Assembly (NCBI RefSeq): GCF_003014555.1
Contig: NZ_PYGE01000008.1
Location: 62,001-126,000, forward strand
Direction of reading: 5' to 3'
From: Haloactinopolyspora alba
GTDB lineage: Bacteria > Actinomycetota > Actinomycetes > Jiangellales > Jiangellaceae
Length of the DNA stretch: 64,000 bases
Below are positions 1-8,060 of this stretch, piece by piece. The notes below the pieces were generated by a model, which was not told the origin of the DNA, ran no database searches, and saw nothing but the letters and a program-made list of their open reading frames with translations. Numbering within the stretch: the stretch's first letter is position 1; each line of letters begins with the position of its first letter. The position numbers and the translations under genes are program-made.

Positions 1-843
1 CAGCATCATGCCGATGTCACCGGCGCAGAACGGCACGTGCGCGTCCGCCTCGTTGCCGTCCTTGGGCGCACCGGAGGCCTCGGTGAACAGCCGCTGCACC
101 AGCTCGAGACCTTCTTGCGACTCCGGGGTGGACAGTGCGCCGGACCACTGGCCGTCCTCGTTGACGGCGAACGCGCCGCCGGCGTCCCAGAGGAACGCGG
201 CGCCGTCGCGCCAGTCCTGCCCCGGGAGCCAGAACCCGGAGAAGTTCTTGTTGCCGGCGTTGTCCTGCTTGAGAGTGACGGCGGCGTCGACGAACTGTTC
301 CATCGTCGTGGGGACCTCGAGCCCGGACTCGGCGAACAGATCCTTGCGATAGAAGACGTAGGCCGAGCCCGCGTAGAGCGGAACGGCATAGGCCTTGCCG
401 TCCACGCTGCCGGCGTTGACGAACGCGGGCAGCAGGTCGGTGCCACCGAGCTCGGGAACCATGTCGGAGATGTCGCTGAACGCCCCGGCGGTGGTGAACG
501 TCGGTGCCTGAGTGTTGCCGACCTCCACGACGTCGGGCGTCTCGGACTCGCTGCCCAGCGACGTGGTGAGCCGGTCGACGAGGCCCTCCCACTGCTGCTC
601 CTCGATGGTCAGCGTGGAGCCCGGGTTCTGCTTCTCGAACTCGGTGACCAGCCACTCGCGCATCGAGTCGGGCGTGTCGGGGCCGTTGAGCCACAGCCGG
701 ATGTCGGCGGGCTCCGGAGTTCCCCCGTCGCCGTCGGCGTTGGCCCCGGCGCTTTCGGTGTCGTTCTCGGCGTCGCCGCCACACGCGCTCAGCGCGAGCG
801 CCGCGGCGGCGACGAGGGCAGTGGCGAGGCGGACTCTGTACAC
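1..843 (-). CDS. Sugar ABC transporter substrate-binding lipoprotein (3' end cut off)
   Basis: The reverse strand reads a lipoprotein signal peptide ending in a lipobox (ALSAC followed by GG), then an acidic linker and a fold-typical segment (ADIRLWLNGPDTPDSMREW) of family 1 extracellular sugar-binding proteins, with the later block KAYAVPLYAGSAYVFYRKDL where these proteins contact substrate. It would bind a mono- or oligosaccharide outside the membrane and hand it to an ABC permease pair, presumably encoded to the left of the window. I chose the GTG at 843 because AGGAGG lies six bases upstream; an in-frame ATG at 870 has no such site. The gene has no stop inside the window, so about one third to one half is missing. 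Substrate is unknown. Confidence 0.88.
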   Translation of the reverse strand, partial: MYRVRLATALVAAAALALSACGGDAENDTESAGANADGDGGTPEPADIRLWLNGPDTPDSMREWLVTEFEKQNPGSTLTIEEQQWEGLVDRLTTSLGSESETPDVVEVGNTQAPTFTTAGAFSDISDMVPELGGTDLLPAFVNAGSVDGKAYAVPLYAGSAYVFYRKDLFAESGLEVPTTMEQFVDAAVTLKQDNAGNKNFSGFWLPGQDWRDGAAFLWDAGGAFAVNEDGQWSGALSTPESQEGLELVQRLFTEASGAPKDGNEADAHVPFCAGDIGMML

Positions 844-1213
844 GGCGATCCTCCTGAGAACGGTGGGCATCCTGCCTACTGACAAGTTTCCTTCCAGTAA
901 TGGTCACCACTGTAAGGTTTGTTATCAGTCTTGCCGGTCACAGTTCCGTAACGAGACGTGTACCGTCGGACGATCAGGTGACGAGACGTGCAGCGCCCCC
1001 GCTGAATCGCCCCCATGCGGTCACCTGATCATCTCCACAAAATGGACACGAAACGATCAGGTGACCGCATGACGCCCTCAGGAGCCGATCCGTCACCTGA
1101 TCGCCCCACGGCGTGGCCAACGCCAGCCTGAACCGCGCGAACGAAGGTGAGCTGGTCCGGGACCTGTCCACCGGCGACGATCCACAGGCGGGGGCCACGA
1201 CAGCAGCAGCCGG
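844..1213. other. 370-bp intergenic region with repeat cluster and upstream region of the binding-protein gene
   Basis: No gene is visible. Positions 887-897, near the binding-protein start, carry (minus strand) CTGGAAGGAA, a core that recurs as CTGGAAAGAA at 2405-2414 in front of the ROK gene, so it may be a ROK operator. Positions 971-1103 hold four CACCTGATC copies in inverted pairs (see separate entry). Confidence 0.6.
971..1103. repeat. CACCTGATC inverted-repeat cluster, copy 1
   Basis: Four copies of CACCTGATC or its complement. The inner pair forms a perfect 16-bp inverted repeat (1015-1030 and 1055-1070; 24-base loop). The outer pair, 971-983 and 1091-1103, is a 13-bp inverted repeat that reads CGATCAGGTGACG on the left. 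A second cluster of the same motif lies at 43785-43957. Function unknown; a dispersed repeat or nucleoid/regulatory site are options. Confidence 0.8.
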
Positions 1214-2377
1214 TCAGTCGACCGTGAACAGCTCGTCGCGAGCCTGTTCCACCGCCCGGATGACGGCGCCGCGCAACACCGGGCCGTCAGCCACAGCCGT
1301 CGGCGCCACCTGCGGGTGCACGGGCGCGATGTGCCGGACGGCTTCGGCGACCATCGCGCACAGCCGCTCGCCGCCGGCCGCGCCGACCTCGCCCGTGACC
1401 ACCACCAGCGCCGGGTCGACGACCGCACAGACCGACGCCACGCCCAGGGCCAGCCGCTCGACCAGCTCGTGCAGGAACCCCTCGGCGGCGTCTCCCCCGG
1501 CGAGAGCCGCCGCGACGGCCGCGGCCGCCCCGTCGGCGACGATGCCGTGCCGCGCGGCCAGCTCGGCGACCGCGCCGGCGCCGACCAGCGCCTGGAACGC
1601 GCCCTTCGCGGGCCGGTCCACGTCAGCGCGCGACGGGACTCCCGGCATCGGCAGGTACCCGATCTCGCCCGCGGCTCCGGTCGCGCCGCGATGCAGGTGG
1701 CCGCTGAGCACGACGGCGAGGCCGACGCCGCGCCCCACCCACAGCAGCACCATGTCGTCCACGTCGCGGGCCGCCCCCACCTCGCGCTCGGCCACGGCCG
1801 CGAGATTGACGTCGTTGTCGAACGTCACGCCACACCCGAGGTCGGCGGCGAGCGCCTGGCGCAGGCCACGATGCCACCCCGGCAGGTCGAAGGAGAGTTC
1901 GATGTCGCCGGTCTCGGGGTCCACGACACCCGGCATGCCGATCACGACGGCGTCGACGGCGTCGGCCACGACACCGCCCTCGCGCGCGACCGCGACGGTC
2001 GTGTCGTGGATGAGCTGCTTCGGGTCCGCCGACCCGCCCACGGCGCGTTCCACCCGGCCGACCACCGTGCCGGTGACGTCGGCCGCGGCGGCCGTGACCC
2101 GGTCCGGGCGCAGCTCGACGCCGACGCTGTACGAGCAGTCCGGCCGCAGCCCGTACAGCTCGGCGCTCGGACCGCGGCCGGTCGAGCGGCTCCCCACGAC
2201 CTCCACCAGGCTCCGTTCCTGCAACCGAGCGAGCAACTGGGACGCGGTCACCTTCGACAGGCCGGTACGCTTGCCGAGCTCCACGCGGGTCATCGGTCCC
2301 TCGTGCAGCAGCAGGTCGAGCGCGCTGCGGTCGTTCATGGCACGCAGCAGGCTCGGGGTGCCAGGTCGTCGCGACAC
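1214..2377 (-). CDS. ROK-family transcriptional regulator
   Basis: A 387-residue protein with an N-terminal winged helix (around residues 10-65, MNDRSALDLLLHEGPMTRVE then ELGKRTGLSKVTASQLLARL) followed by the ROK sugar-kinase-like domain (VGVELRPDRVTAAAADVTG; VVIGMPGVVDPETGDIELS; VGRGVGLAVVLSGHLHRGA TGAAGEIGY). This is the size and layout of XylR/NagC-type repressors, which bind a sugar or sugar phosphate and control uptake genes. The usual ROK zinc cluster CXCGXXGC is not evident. I set the start at the GTG at 2377, where the protein begins SRRPGTPSLLRAMNDRS; upstream in-frame codons run into the probable operator region. It is followed, after the repeat-filled gap, by the sugar-binding protein gene at 843, its likely target. 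Confidence 0.88.
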   Translation of the reverse strand: MSRRPGTPSLLRAMNDRSALDLLLHEGPMTRVELGKRTGLSKVTASQLLARLQERSLVEVVGSRSTGRGPSAELYGLRPDCSYSVGVELRPDRVTAAAADVTGTVVGRVERAVGGSADPKQLIHDTTVAVAREGGVVADAVDAVVIGMPGVVDPETGDIELSFDLPGWHRGLRQALAADLGCGVTFDNDVNLAAVAEREVGAARDVDDMVLLWVGRGVGLAVVLSGHLHRGATGAAGEIGYLPMPGVPSRADVDRPAKGAFQALVGAGAVAELAARHGIVADGAAAAVAAALAGGDAAEGFLHELVERLALGVASVCAVVDPALVVVTGEVGAAGGERLCAMVAEAVRHIAPVHPQVAPTAVADGPVLRGAVIRAVEQARDELFTVD

Positions 2378-2401
2378 GTCAGACCCCCATTGGTAAGAGT
2401 C

Positions 2402-2459
2402 CTTCTGGAAAGAATTGCCAGTACCGTACCTCTTCCACGATTCCGTGGAAGAGAATTGC
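2402..2459. promoter_or_regulatory. Divergent regulatory region with perfect palindrome between ROK gene and SMC-like operon
   Basis: A perfect 10-bp inverted repeat with a 4-base spacer (CTCTTCCACG at 2430-2439, CGTGGAAGAG at 2444-2453). Two related direct copies overlap it: CTGGAAAGAATTGCCAG (2405-2421) and GTGGAAGAGAATTGCAGG (2445-2462). It lies immediately upstream of the ROK start and 70 bases before the first gene of the SMC-like operon, so it could be the autoregulatory ROK operator, a site controlling the operon, or both. Confidence 0.5.
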
Positions 2460-2522
2460 AGGCGTTCCGGGCTCCACGCCCGGTTGGACAACCCGCCCGC
2501 CGGTGATGGCATCCTGTCCCGC

Positions 2523-3752
2523 ATGACCGGGGGGCACGAGCCGACGCTTGACCAGCTGGCCGGCGACGCCGCCGTGGTCCGGCTCTACCGTCAGGTGTTC
2601 GCGGTGCTGGCCCGCGAGTCCGGCGCGATGATCGCCGATGTCGATCTTCTCGACGTCGACGAGGCCATTCTGGACGCGTTCGCCGACGCCGGGCGCGATG
2701 GCCTCACGGTGGAGCAGGCCGTCGCCGCGTGCAGGCCGTTCGATCCGCAGCTCGTGGGCCGGCGGTTCGAGGTCCTGCGCGAGTACGGCGCCATCAGCAA
2801 GGTGGTCGACCGGCCCAACGAACGATTCCACCGGGCCGCGTTCGCGCCCTACGTCATGCTGCTGTTCCTGCGCCGGATGGCCGAGCGGGGCGGCCAGGCC
2901 GAGCTGCACCAGCTGCTGACCCTCGAACACGTGAACGTCCAGGCCACCGACGCCACGGCGGCGGTCGGGCGGACCTCGGTCAACAGGCTGACCAGAATCT
3001 TCCGTCACCTCGGCAACGAGCTGGCGATCCTGGCCGCCGGCAGCACCGCCGAGCAGCTGGGCGAGCACGCGCAGCTGCTCTGGGGCAACAAGTCGCTCAT
3101 CACGCAGGCCGAGGAGGTACACGCGGTCGTCCTCGACCGATGGCCGGAGCTGGACGGCGAGTGCGCCACGCTGCGCATCGCCCTGGCCGCCTACGGCGAC
3201 GCCGTCGAGTCGGCCGCGGGCCGGCTGATCGAACAGGCCGGGACGACCCGCGCGCTGGGCCTGTTGCCGGTGGAGTCGTGGCTGTCGTTCGCCCGCGGCT
3301 CCAGCACCGAGTCGCTGGCCGCGGTCCTGGACGGGTTCGTCTTCGACGCCCCCGCCCCCTGGTTCTCGCCGCATCAGCTGACCGAGGCCGTCGAGGACGG
3401 CCGGCACACCGGTCCGGTCCGCCAGCCACCGCCGCGGCCGGAGTCCGCCACCGCGGAGCCCGACCCGCAGCCGGTTCCCGCCGACGACCGCGAGCAGCTG
3501 CACGATCTCGCCGAGCGGCTGCTGGCCGACGCCCGGTCGGTCACCGTCACCGGCGTTCTGGACGGCACCGACGACTGGATGGCCGGACGCCGGATGCTCG
3601 CCGACCTGACCGCGATCCACCACCACCCGGACCTGCCGTACGCGCTGGCCTGGTCCGACGGCCTCCGGGTCGACGATGCCGGCAGCCCGTCGTGGGTGTC
3701 CGCCGGCACGTTCACCCGGGTGTCCGAGGACGAGGACGAGGACGAGCGATGA
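2523..3752 (+). CDS. Putative kleisin-like subunit of an SMC-like operon (MukF/JetA position)
   Basis: A 409-residue, largely helical protein. Residues 1-110 look like a winged helix (AAVVRLYRQVFAVLARESGA; GLTVEQAVAACRPFDPQLVG; RRFEVLREYGAISKV), residues 130-290 are helix-rich, then a proline-rich linker and a very acidic tail (SEDEDEDER). I do not recognise a named family with certainty; the role is inferred from being first in a four-gene overlapping operon with an SMC-like ATPase, as MukF/JetA is. It lacks recognisable DUF3375 features. The ATG at 2523 is preferred over the ATG at 2415, which would place the coding region across the upstream palindrome. Its stop overlaps the next start (ATGA). 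Confidence 0.65.
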   Translation: MTGGHEPTLDQLAGDAAVVRLYRQVFAVLARESGAMIADVDLLDVDEAILDAFADAGRDGLTVEQAVAACRPFDPQLVGRRFEVLREYGAISKVVDRPNERFHRAAFAPYVMLLFLRRMAERGGQAELHQLLTLEHVNVQATDATAAVGRTSVNRLTRIFRHLGNELAILAAGSTAEQLGEHAQLLWGNKSLITQAEEVHAVVLDRWPELDGECATLRIALAAYGDAVESAAGRLIEQAGTTRALGLLPVESWLSFARGSSTESLAAVLDGFVFDAPAPWFSPHQLTEAVEDGRHTGPVRQPPPRPESATAEPDPQPVPADDREQLHDLAERLLADARSVTVTGVLDGTDDWMAGRRMLADLTAIHHHPDLPYALAWSDGLRVDDAGSPSWVSAGTFTRVSEDEDEDER

Positions 3753-4258
3753 GCGACGACGACGCGTTGTGGTGGGCCAAGGTCCGCTCCGGCGGTCCGC
3801 AGCGGGTCACGCCGGACAGCGCCTATCCCGCGGGGATGACCCGGCTGGTCGAACCGGACGCCCGCGCGGTGTGGCTGCTGCCGGACCTGCCGGACAACGC
3901 CCGCCCGGACGTCCTGGAGGAGCTGGGCCTGTCCGGCTTCCCGGTCGACCAGCGCGGCGACACCGCGCGTGTGCTCGCGTCCTGCCTACGCTGCTGCTGG
4001 TCCGAACCGTCCGGTCCGATCTGGCCGGGCACGAGCGCGTCCCTCGACGACGTCGCGGCCTCGTTCCGCGCCATCACCGACACCCGCGACGACCGCGCCC
4101 GGCACGCCGCGCTGCTCGGCGCCGTGCGCAGGCTGGCGGCCTCGGGATGGGTGGGCTTCGACGAGGAACAGCGCACCGTCCGGCTCGGCCCGAGGGTCGC
4201 GGCCTGGAACGCCGCCGAACTGAGCACGCTGCGTGAGCTCTGGCGGTCGATGCCGTGA
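3749..4258 (+). CDS. Small winged-helix-like protein of the SMC-like operon
   Basis: A 169-residue protein starting at the ATGA overlap with the previous gene and ending in a GTGA overlap with the next. The N-terminal 75 residues have no recognisable fold (MSDDDALWWAKVRSGGPQRV); residues 95-165 (LDDVAASFRAITDTRDDRAR, ALLGAVRRLAASGWVGFDEE, QRTVRLGPRVAAWNAAEL) read as a winged helix with a beta wing, as in MukE or ScpB subunits. Strict translational coupling with its neighbours suggests a subunit made in fixed ratio with the ATPase. Function is otherwise unknown. Its presence as a fourth subunit is unlike the three-subunit MukBEF layout. Confidence 0.65.
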   Translation: MSDDDALWWAKVRSGGPQRVTPDSAYPAGMTRLVEPDARAVWLLPDLPDNARPDVLEELGLSGFPVDQRGDTARVLASCLRCCWSEPSGPIWPGTSASLDDVAASFRAITDTRDDRARHAALLGAVRRLAASGWVGFDEEQRTVRLGPRVAAWNAAELSTLRELWRSMP

Positions 4259-4938
4259 CCGCGACCACCGACGGACAGCACCCCGTCTTCGGCCCGGTGC
4301 TGTCCGAGCTGAACGAGCGGCATCGTGACGAGGTGCTCACCGCGTTCGCCGCGGTCGAGCACGGCCGCGACCCGGTGCCGGAGGCCCAGCTGGCGGCGCT
4401 GCGCGACGCCACGCTCCGCCGGCACCTGCGCCGGCTGCTCGACCGGGTCGGGCGGACACTGGTGCAGGTCGGCAACGGACACTGGACGTCGGGTTACGCG
4501 GACGACGTCGCGGCACGGCTGTCCGCCGAGGGCTGGCAGCCGCTGCCGGCGATCGACCGTGCGGTCCTGGTGCTCGTGCTCGTCCATTCGGTGGCGATCC
4601 CGCGCAGCCAGGGGCTGCTCAGCGGCGACTCGTGGACGTCGGCGCACCCGACCTCCGCCGACGAGCTGGTGAGATACGCCCAGCTGCCGCGCGGCGAGAT
4701 CCGTCCGGCGCTGCAGCGCCTCCGCGCGGCGGGCCTGGTGCAGTCCGCGCCGTGGCGCGGACGCGGGCCCGACACCGGCACCGCGTACCTGCCCGGGCCG
4801 GCGCTGAACCGGTTGACGCCGTCGGCCCGCCAGCGGCTCGAGCACCAGCTGATCCTCGCCGCGGCCCCGGAGAGTCCGCTGGCCGCGTCGATCCGGGCCA
4901 AGCAGGCGGCCTCGGAACACACGGATGGAGACCGATGA
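4255..4938 (+). CDS. Winged-helix protein of the SMC-like operon (MukE/JetB position)
   Basis: A 227-residue protein beginning with GTG in a 4-base overlap with the preceding stop. Two winged-helix-like segments can be seen, around residues 50-85 (ATLRRHLRRLLDRVGRTLVQ then VGNGHWTSGYADDVAARL) and 130-185 (TSADELVRYAQLPRGEIRPA, LQRLRAAGLVQSAPWRGRGP). The position directly before the SMC-like ATPase and the size match MukE/MksE/JetB (about 220 residues), the accessory winged-helix subunit that binds the kleisin. That assignment rests on context; sequence similarity to DUF4194 cannot be judged here. The stop overlaps the ATPase start (ATGA). Confidence 0.65.
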   Translation: MTATTDGQHPVFGPVLSELNERHRDEVLTAFAAVEHGRDPVPEAQLAALRDATLRRHLRRLLDRVGRTLVQVGNGHWTSGYADDVAARLSAEGWQPLPAIDRAVLVLVLVHSVAIPRSQGLLSGDSWTSAHPTSADELVRYAQLPRGEIRPALQRLRAAGLVQSAPWRGRGPDTGTAYLPGPALNRLTPSARQRLEHQLILAAAPESPLAASIRAKQAASEHTDGDR

Positions 4939-7900
4939 GCACAGCACGATCGGCCGCCGCCGGCACCACCGGCCCGTTCGACGTCGTGGGCGACCGGGTC
5001 CTGGTCGGCGTGCAGGTGGTGGACATCTCACGGCTGTCCACGCACCCGGTACCGGTGACCACGCAGGGCCTGGTGACCGTCGCGGGCCAAGGTCCGAAGG
5101 ACTCCAACGGGGCGGGCAAGTCGTCGTTCATCGCCGCGCTCAGCCTGCTGCACGCCGACGAACAGTGGCGCCTGGCCAGCGGCGCCTCCGGTGCGGCCGA
5201 GCTGCTGTTCACCGCCGAGCTCGCCGCGCAGGAGAGCCGGTGGTCCAACGTCGACCGCGGGTACCTGATCGGCGTGTTCGCGATGCCGGGCGCGACGAGC
5301 GCCGAGGAGCTCGCCGACGACACGGTCACGGTGTGGCTGCGGATCAACCGCAAGGCGCCCTACATCGATCTGCGCTGGCACGACGGTCTGTACGTTCCGT
5401 ACGGCGAGTCCGAGAGCGACCGCGCGGGCCGCGCCGACGAGATGTGGCGCTCGCTGCCCCGCAGCAACGGGCGCACCGACTTCCACGCGAACCAGCTGTC
5501 CAAGGTGCTGTTCGGTCAGCACGCACGGTGCGTGTCGTTCCTGTCCACCTCGGTCCGGTCCAGCCCGACCGCGAACCTGCTGGCCCAGCCGCTGAACGAC
5601 CTCGCCCCGCAACGCATCTTCGACGCGATCGCCACGCTGACCGGCCTGGACCGTGAGCTCGACCACGAGCAGGTGCTGCGCTCCGCCGAGCACCGCCACC
5701 GTACGACCGTGCTCGACGCCGAGAAGGACCTCGCGGACTGGGAACGCGACATGGCCGTCGTCGAGGCCGGCATCGCGCGCCGGATCAAGGCCCGCGAGCT
5801 GCTCGACGAGGCCCGGCAGGCGTGGCGCTCACGGTGCGCACGGCACCTGCTCGACGGTGTCGAGCAGGCCCATCACCTGCGCTCGCGGCTGAACACGCTG
5901 AGTGAGTCGATCGACGAGATCCGTGCCGAGATCCAGGGCGTCGACGACCAGCTGGCCGCGCTCAGCGACGACGACGGTGCCGTGCGCCGTTTCGACGCCG
6001 CCCGCAAGGCCCGCCAGGAGCTGCTGGGCCGCGACCGCGAGCTCGACGCGGGCCACCAGGCGGCCACGCAGAACCTGGAACGCCTCACCACCCGGCTGCG
6101 CGAGCTGACCGACGCGGCGCGGACCACCGACGGCCGCGACGTCGAGACCGCCCGCGCCGAGGAGGCCGAGGCGAAAACCGCCCTGGAGGAGGCGATCGCC
6201 GCGCACGGCGTGGCCAAGGCCGCCGAGGCGCAGGCACGGACCGGCATCGCCGCCGCCGAGGCCGGTGACGACGTCGCCACGGAGCAGCGCGAGCGCCTGC
6301 GCGAGGCCGGTGTGCCCGCGGCCGCGCTCGTGGACGTGGTCGAGGTGGCGCCGGACGAGCGCGACAGCTGGGAGCCGCGGCTGACGCCGTACCGCCACGC
6401 GGTGGTCGTCGCCCGTGCCGACGCCGAGCGCGCCCGTGCCGCCCTGGCCGACCTGCCCGGTTCCGTCGTCGTGATGGCCGAGCCCGCGGGGGACGAGCCG
6501 GCCGCGGACGACGCCGCGACGGCCGACGGCGCGACGGAGACCCCCGCGACGTTCGACCTGTCGGCGTTCCTGGCCGCGGTCGCCCAGCGCTCGGGCGAGC
6601 AGGCGGTGGTCGACGGTGAGGCGGGGGTACTCGTCGTCGGCGGGTTCACCGAACCGATCACCGGGCGCGCGAGCCGGGTCGCCGCCGCCGAATCGGAGCA
6701 CCGCGCACGCGTCGCCGCCGTCGAGGACGCGCGCGCCGCCCTGGACACCGCTCGTGCCGCTCTGGACACGGCCGAGTCGCGAACCCGCGCCGCCCGGGCC
6801 GCCGAGGAGGCCGACGCCGTCCGGTCCGAGATCGCCGAGCTGCGCGAGGCCAACGAACAGCGCCAGGCGCGCCGAGACGAGCTCGCGCCGAAGCTCGCCG
6901 AGGCGGAGGACGTCTACGCCCGCGAACTGGGCGTGCGCGACTCCCGCGACGAGCGCATCGCGGGCCTGCGCCAGACCCGCAAGCGCCTCGAGCACACGCT
7001 CTCCGAGCGCGAGGCCGAGATGTTCCGGCTCACCGAGGAGCGCGACGCGATCGGCCTGCTGGACCGCGAGAAGGCCTGGGGCGACACGCCGGAGGCGGCC
7101 GAACAGCATCTGAGCGAGCTGGGCGACGAGCAGAGCCGCACCACGGCGGAGTGGGACGAGTACGCCTGCCGGCTCACGAACGAGGTCGCCGTCGGGTGCT
7201 TCCCGCCGAGCACGCCGAACGACGAGATGACCGCCGAGCTGCGCGAGCTGCTGGTCACGCAGAACTGGCACGGCGGCAGCCTCGAGACCCGGGTCGGCCT
7301 CGTACAGCCGCTGCAGCGGGCGCTGCGCGCCCACCTCGACGACACCGAGGAGCACGACCAGCACCAGCGGCAGCAGATCACCGAGCAGCGCACCCGCCGC
7401 AGCAACGACCTCTCCGCCGCCCGGCTCGGCCTGGCTGAGGCCGAGCAGACCGCCCGGGCGCACCGTACGTCGCTGGCGTCGGGCATCAAGGCGATGCTCA
7501 CGAAGGTGGGCGCCGAGTTCGACCGGCTCGACCAGGAGTACGGCGGGTACGGTGCGGGCCTGGACTTTCCCGAGCCGGAGCCGCCGGCCGAGCCGGACAA
7601 GCCGTGGCGCTGGACGGTCACGCCGAAGTGGCGGCGTGCCGAGGGCCAGCGGATGTCGGCGTACACGCTGCGCAGCAACACCGCGCAGATGGACGAGAAG
7701 GCGGTGAAGCTGGTCTGCGCGGCGGCCCTCGCCCGCGGCGGCGACCGCCCGCTGCTGCTGATCCTGGACGAGCTCGGACGCAACCTGGGCAAGCAGCACC
7801 GCCGGGAGGCGGTCGCGCTGTTCGAGCGCATCGGCAACGACCACAACATCACCGTCGTCGGGGCGCTGCAGGACGACATGGAGCGCTACGCCATCGAGGC

Positions 7901-8060
7901 GTCCGGCCTGTACGTCAAGCTGCGCCGCCGGTCGGACACCATGGCCTACAACGAGGAGCCGGTGATCGTCGGCGACGACGCCAACCGCGCCCGGGTGCAG
8001 CTGCTGCGCGACTGGCTGACGTCCTACCGCCCGGGCGACGTGGCACAGTTGGGTGGGTGA
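4935..8060 (+). CDS. SMC/MukB/JetC-like coiled-coil ATPase
   Basis: A 1041-residue protein with the SMC head-coil-hinge-coil-head plan. Walker A is GPKDSNGAGKSS with the lysine at residue 62; Walker B is LLLILDELGRNLG with D945/E946. Long Glu/Ala/Arg-rich coiled coils fill about residues 210-450 and 590-850. A small globule at about 450-590 (including DSWEPRLTPYRHAVVVARAD) would be the hinge. The ABC signature LSGGQ is not apparent; the corresponding region reads AYTLRSNTAQMDEKAVKL. Such ATPases bind and extrude DNA loops with kleisin partners, here presumably the three genes before it. It is slightly shorter than typical JetC/MksB (about 1100) and much shorter than MukB. No JetD/topoisomerase-VI-A-like gene lies on either side. 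Confidence 0.82.
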   Translation: MSTARSAAAGTTGPFDVVGDRVLVGVQVVDISRLSTHPVPVTTQGLVTVAGQGPKDSNGAGKSSFIAALSLLHADEQWRLASGASGAAELLFTAELAAQESRWSNVDRGYLIGVFAMPGATSAEELADDTVTVWLRINRKAPYIDLRWHDGLYVPYGESESDRAGRADEMWRSLPRSNGRTDFHANQLSKVLFGQHARCVSFLSTSVRSSPTANLLAQPLNDLAPQRIFDAIATLTGLDRELDHEQVLRSAEHRHRTTVLDAEKDLADWERDMAVVEAGIARRIKARELLDEARQAWRSRCARHLLDGVEQAHHLRSRLNTLSESIDEIRAEIQGVDDQLAALSDDDGAVRRFDAARKARQELLGRDRELDAGHQAATQNLERLTTRLRELTDAARTTDGRDVETARAEEAEAKTALEEAIAAHGVAKAAEAQARTGIAAAEAGDDVATEQRERLREAGVPAAALVDVVEVAPDERDSWEPRLTPYRHAVVVARADAERARAALADLPGSVVVMAEPAGDEPAADDAATADGATETPATFDLSAFLAAVAQRSGEQAVVDGEAGVLVVGGFTEPITGRASRVAAAESEHRARVAAVEDARAALDTARAALDTAESRTRAARAAEEADAVRSEIAELREANEQRQARRDELAPKLAEAEDVYARELGVRDSRDERIAGLRQTRKRLEHTLSEREAEMFRLTEERDAIGLLDREKAWGDTPEAAEQHLSELGDEQSRTTAEWDEYACRLTNEVAVGCFPPSTPNDEMTAELRELLVTQNWHGGSLETRVGLVQPLQRALRAHLDDTEEHDQHQRQQITEQRTRRSNDLSAARLGLAEAEQTARAHRTSLASGIKAMLTKVGAEFDRLDQEYGGYGAGLDFPEPEPPAEPDKPWRWTVTPKWRRAEGQRMSAYTLRSNTAQMDEKAVKLVCAAALARGGDRPLLLILDELGRNLGKQHRREAVALFERIGNDHNITVVGALQDDMERYAIEASGLYVKLRRRSDTMAYNEEPVIVGDDANRARVQLLRDWLTSYRPGDVAQLGG

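Noticed and set aside
971-1103. CRISPR array
   Set aside because: The CACCTGATC copies alternate in orientation with irregular spacing and the repeat is far too short; no cas genes.
4632-4934. An upstream extension of the SMC-like ATPase
   Set aside because: It would overlap most of the preceding winged-helix gene; the ATGA overlap at 4935 gives a natural start.
2523-8060. Calling the SMC-like operon a complete Wadjet (JetABCD) system
   Set aside because: No topoisomerase VI A-like JetD gene is present; upstream is a ROK regulator and downstream a CoA-binding protein, and the first gene lacks recognisable DUF3375 features.
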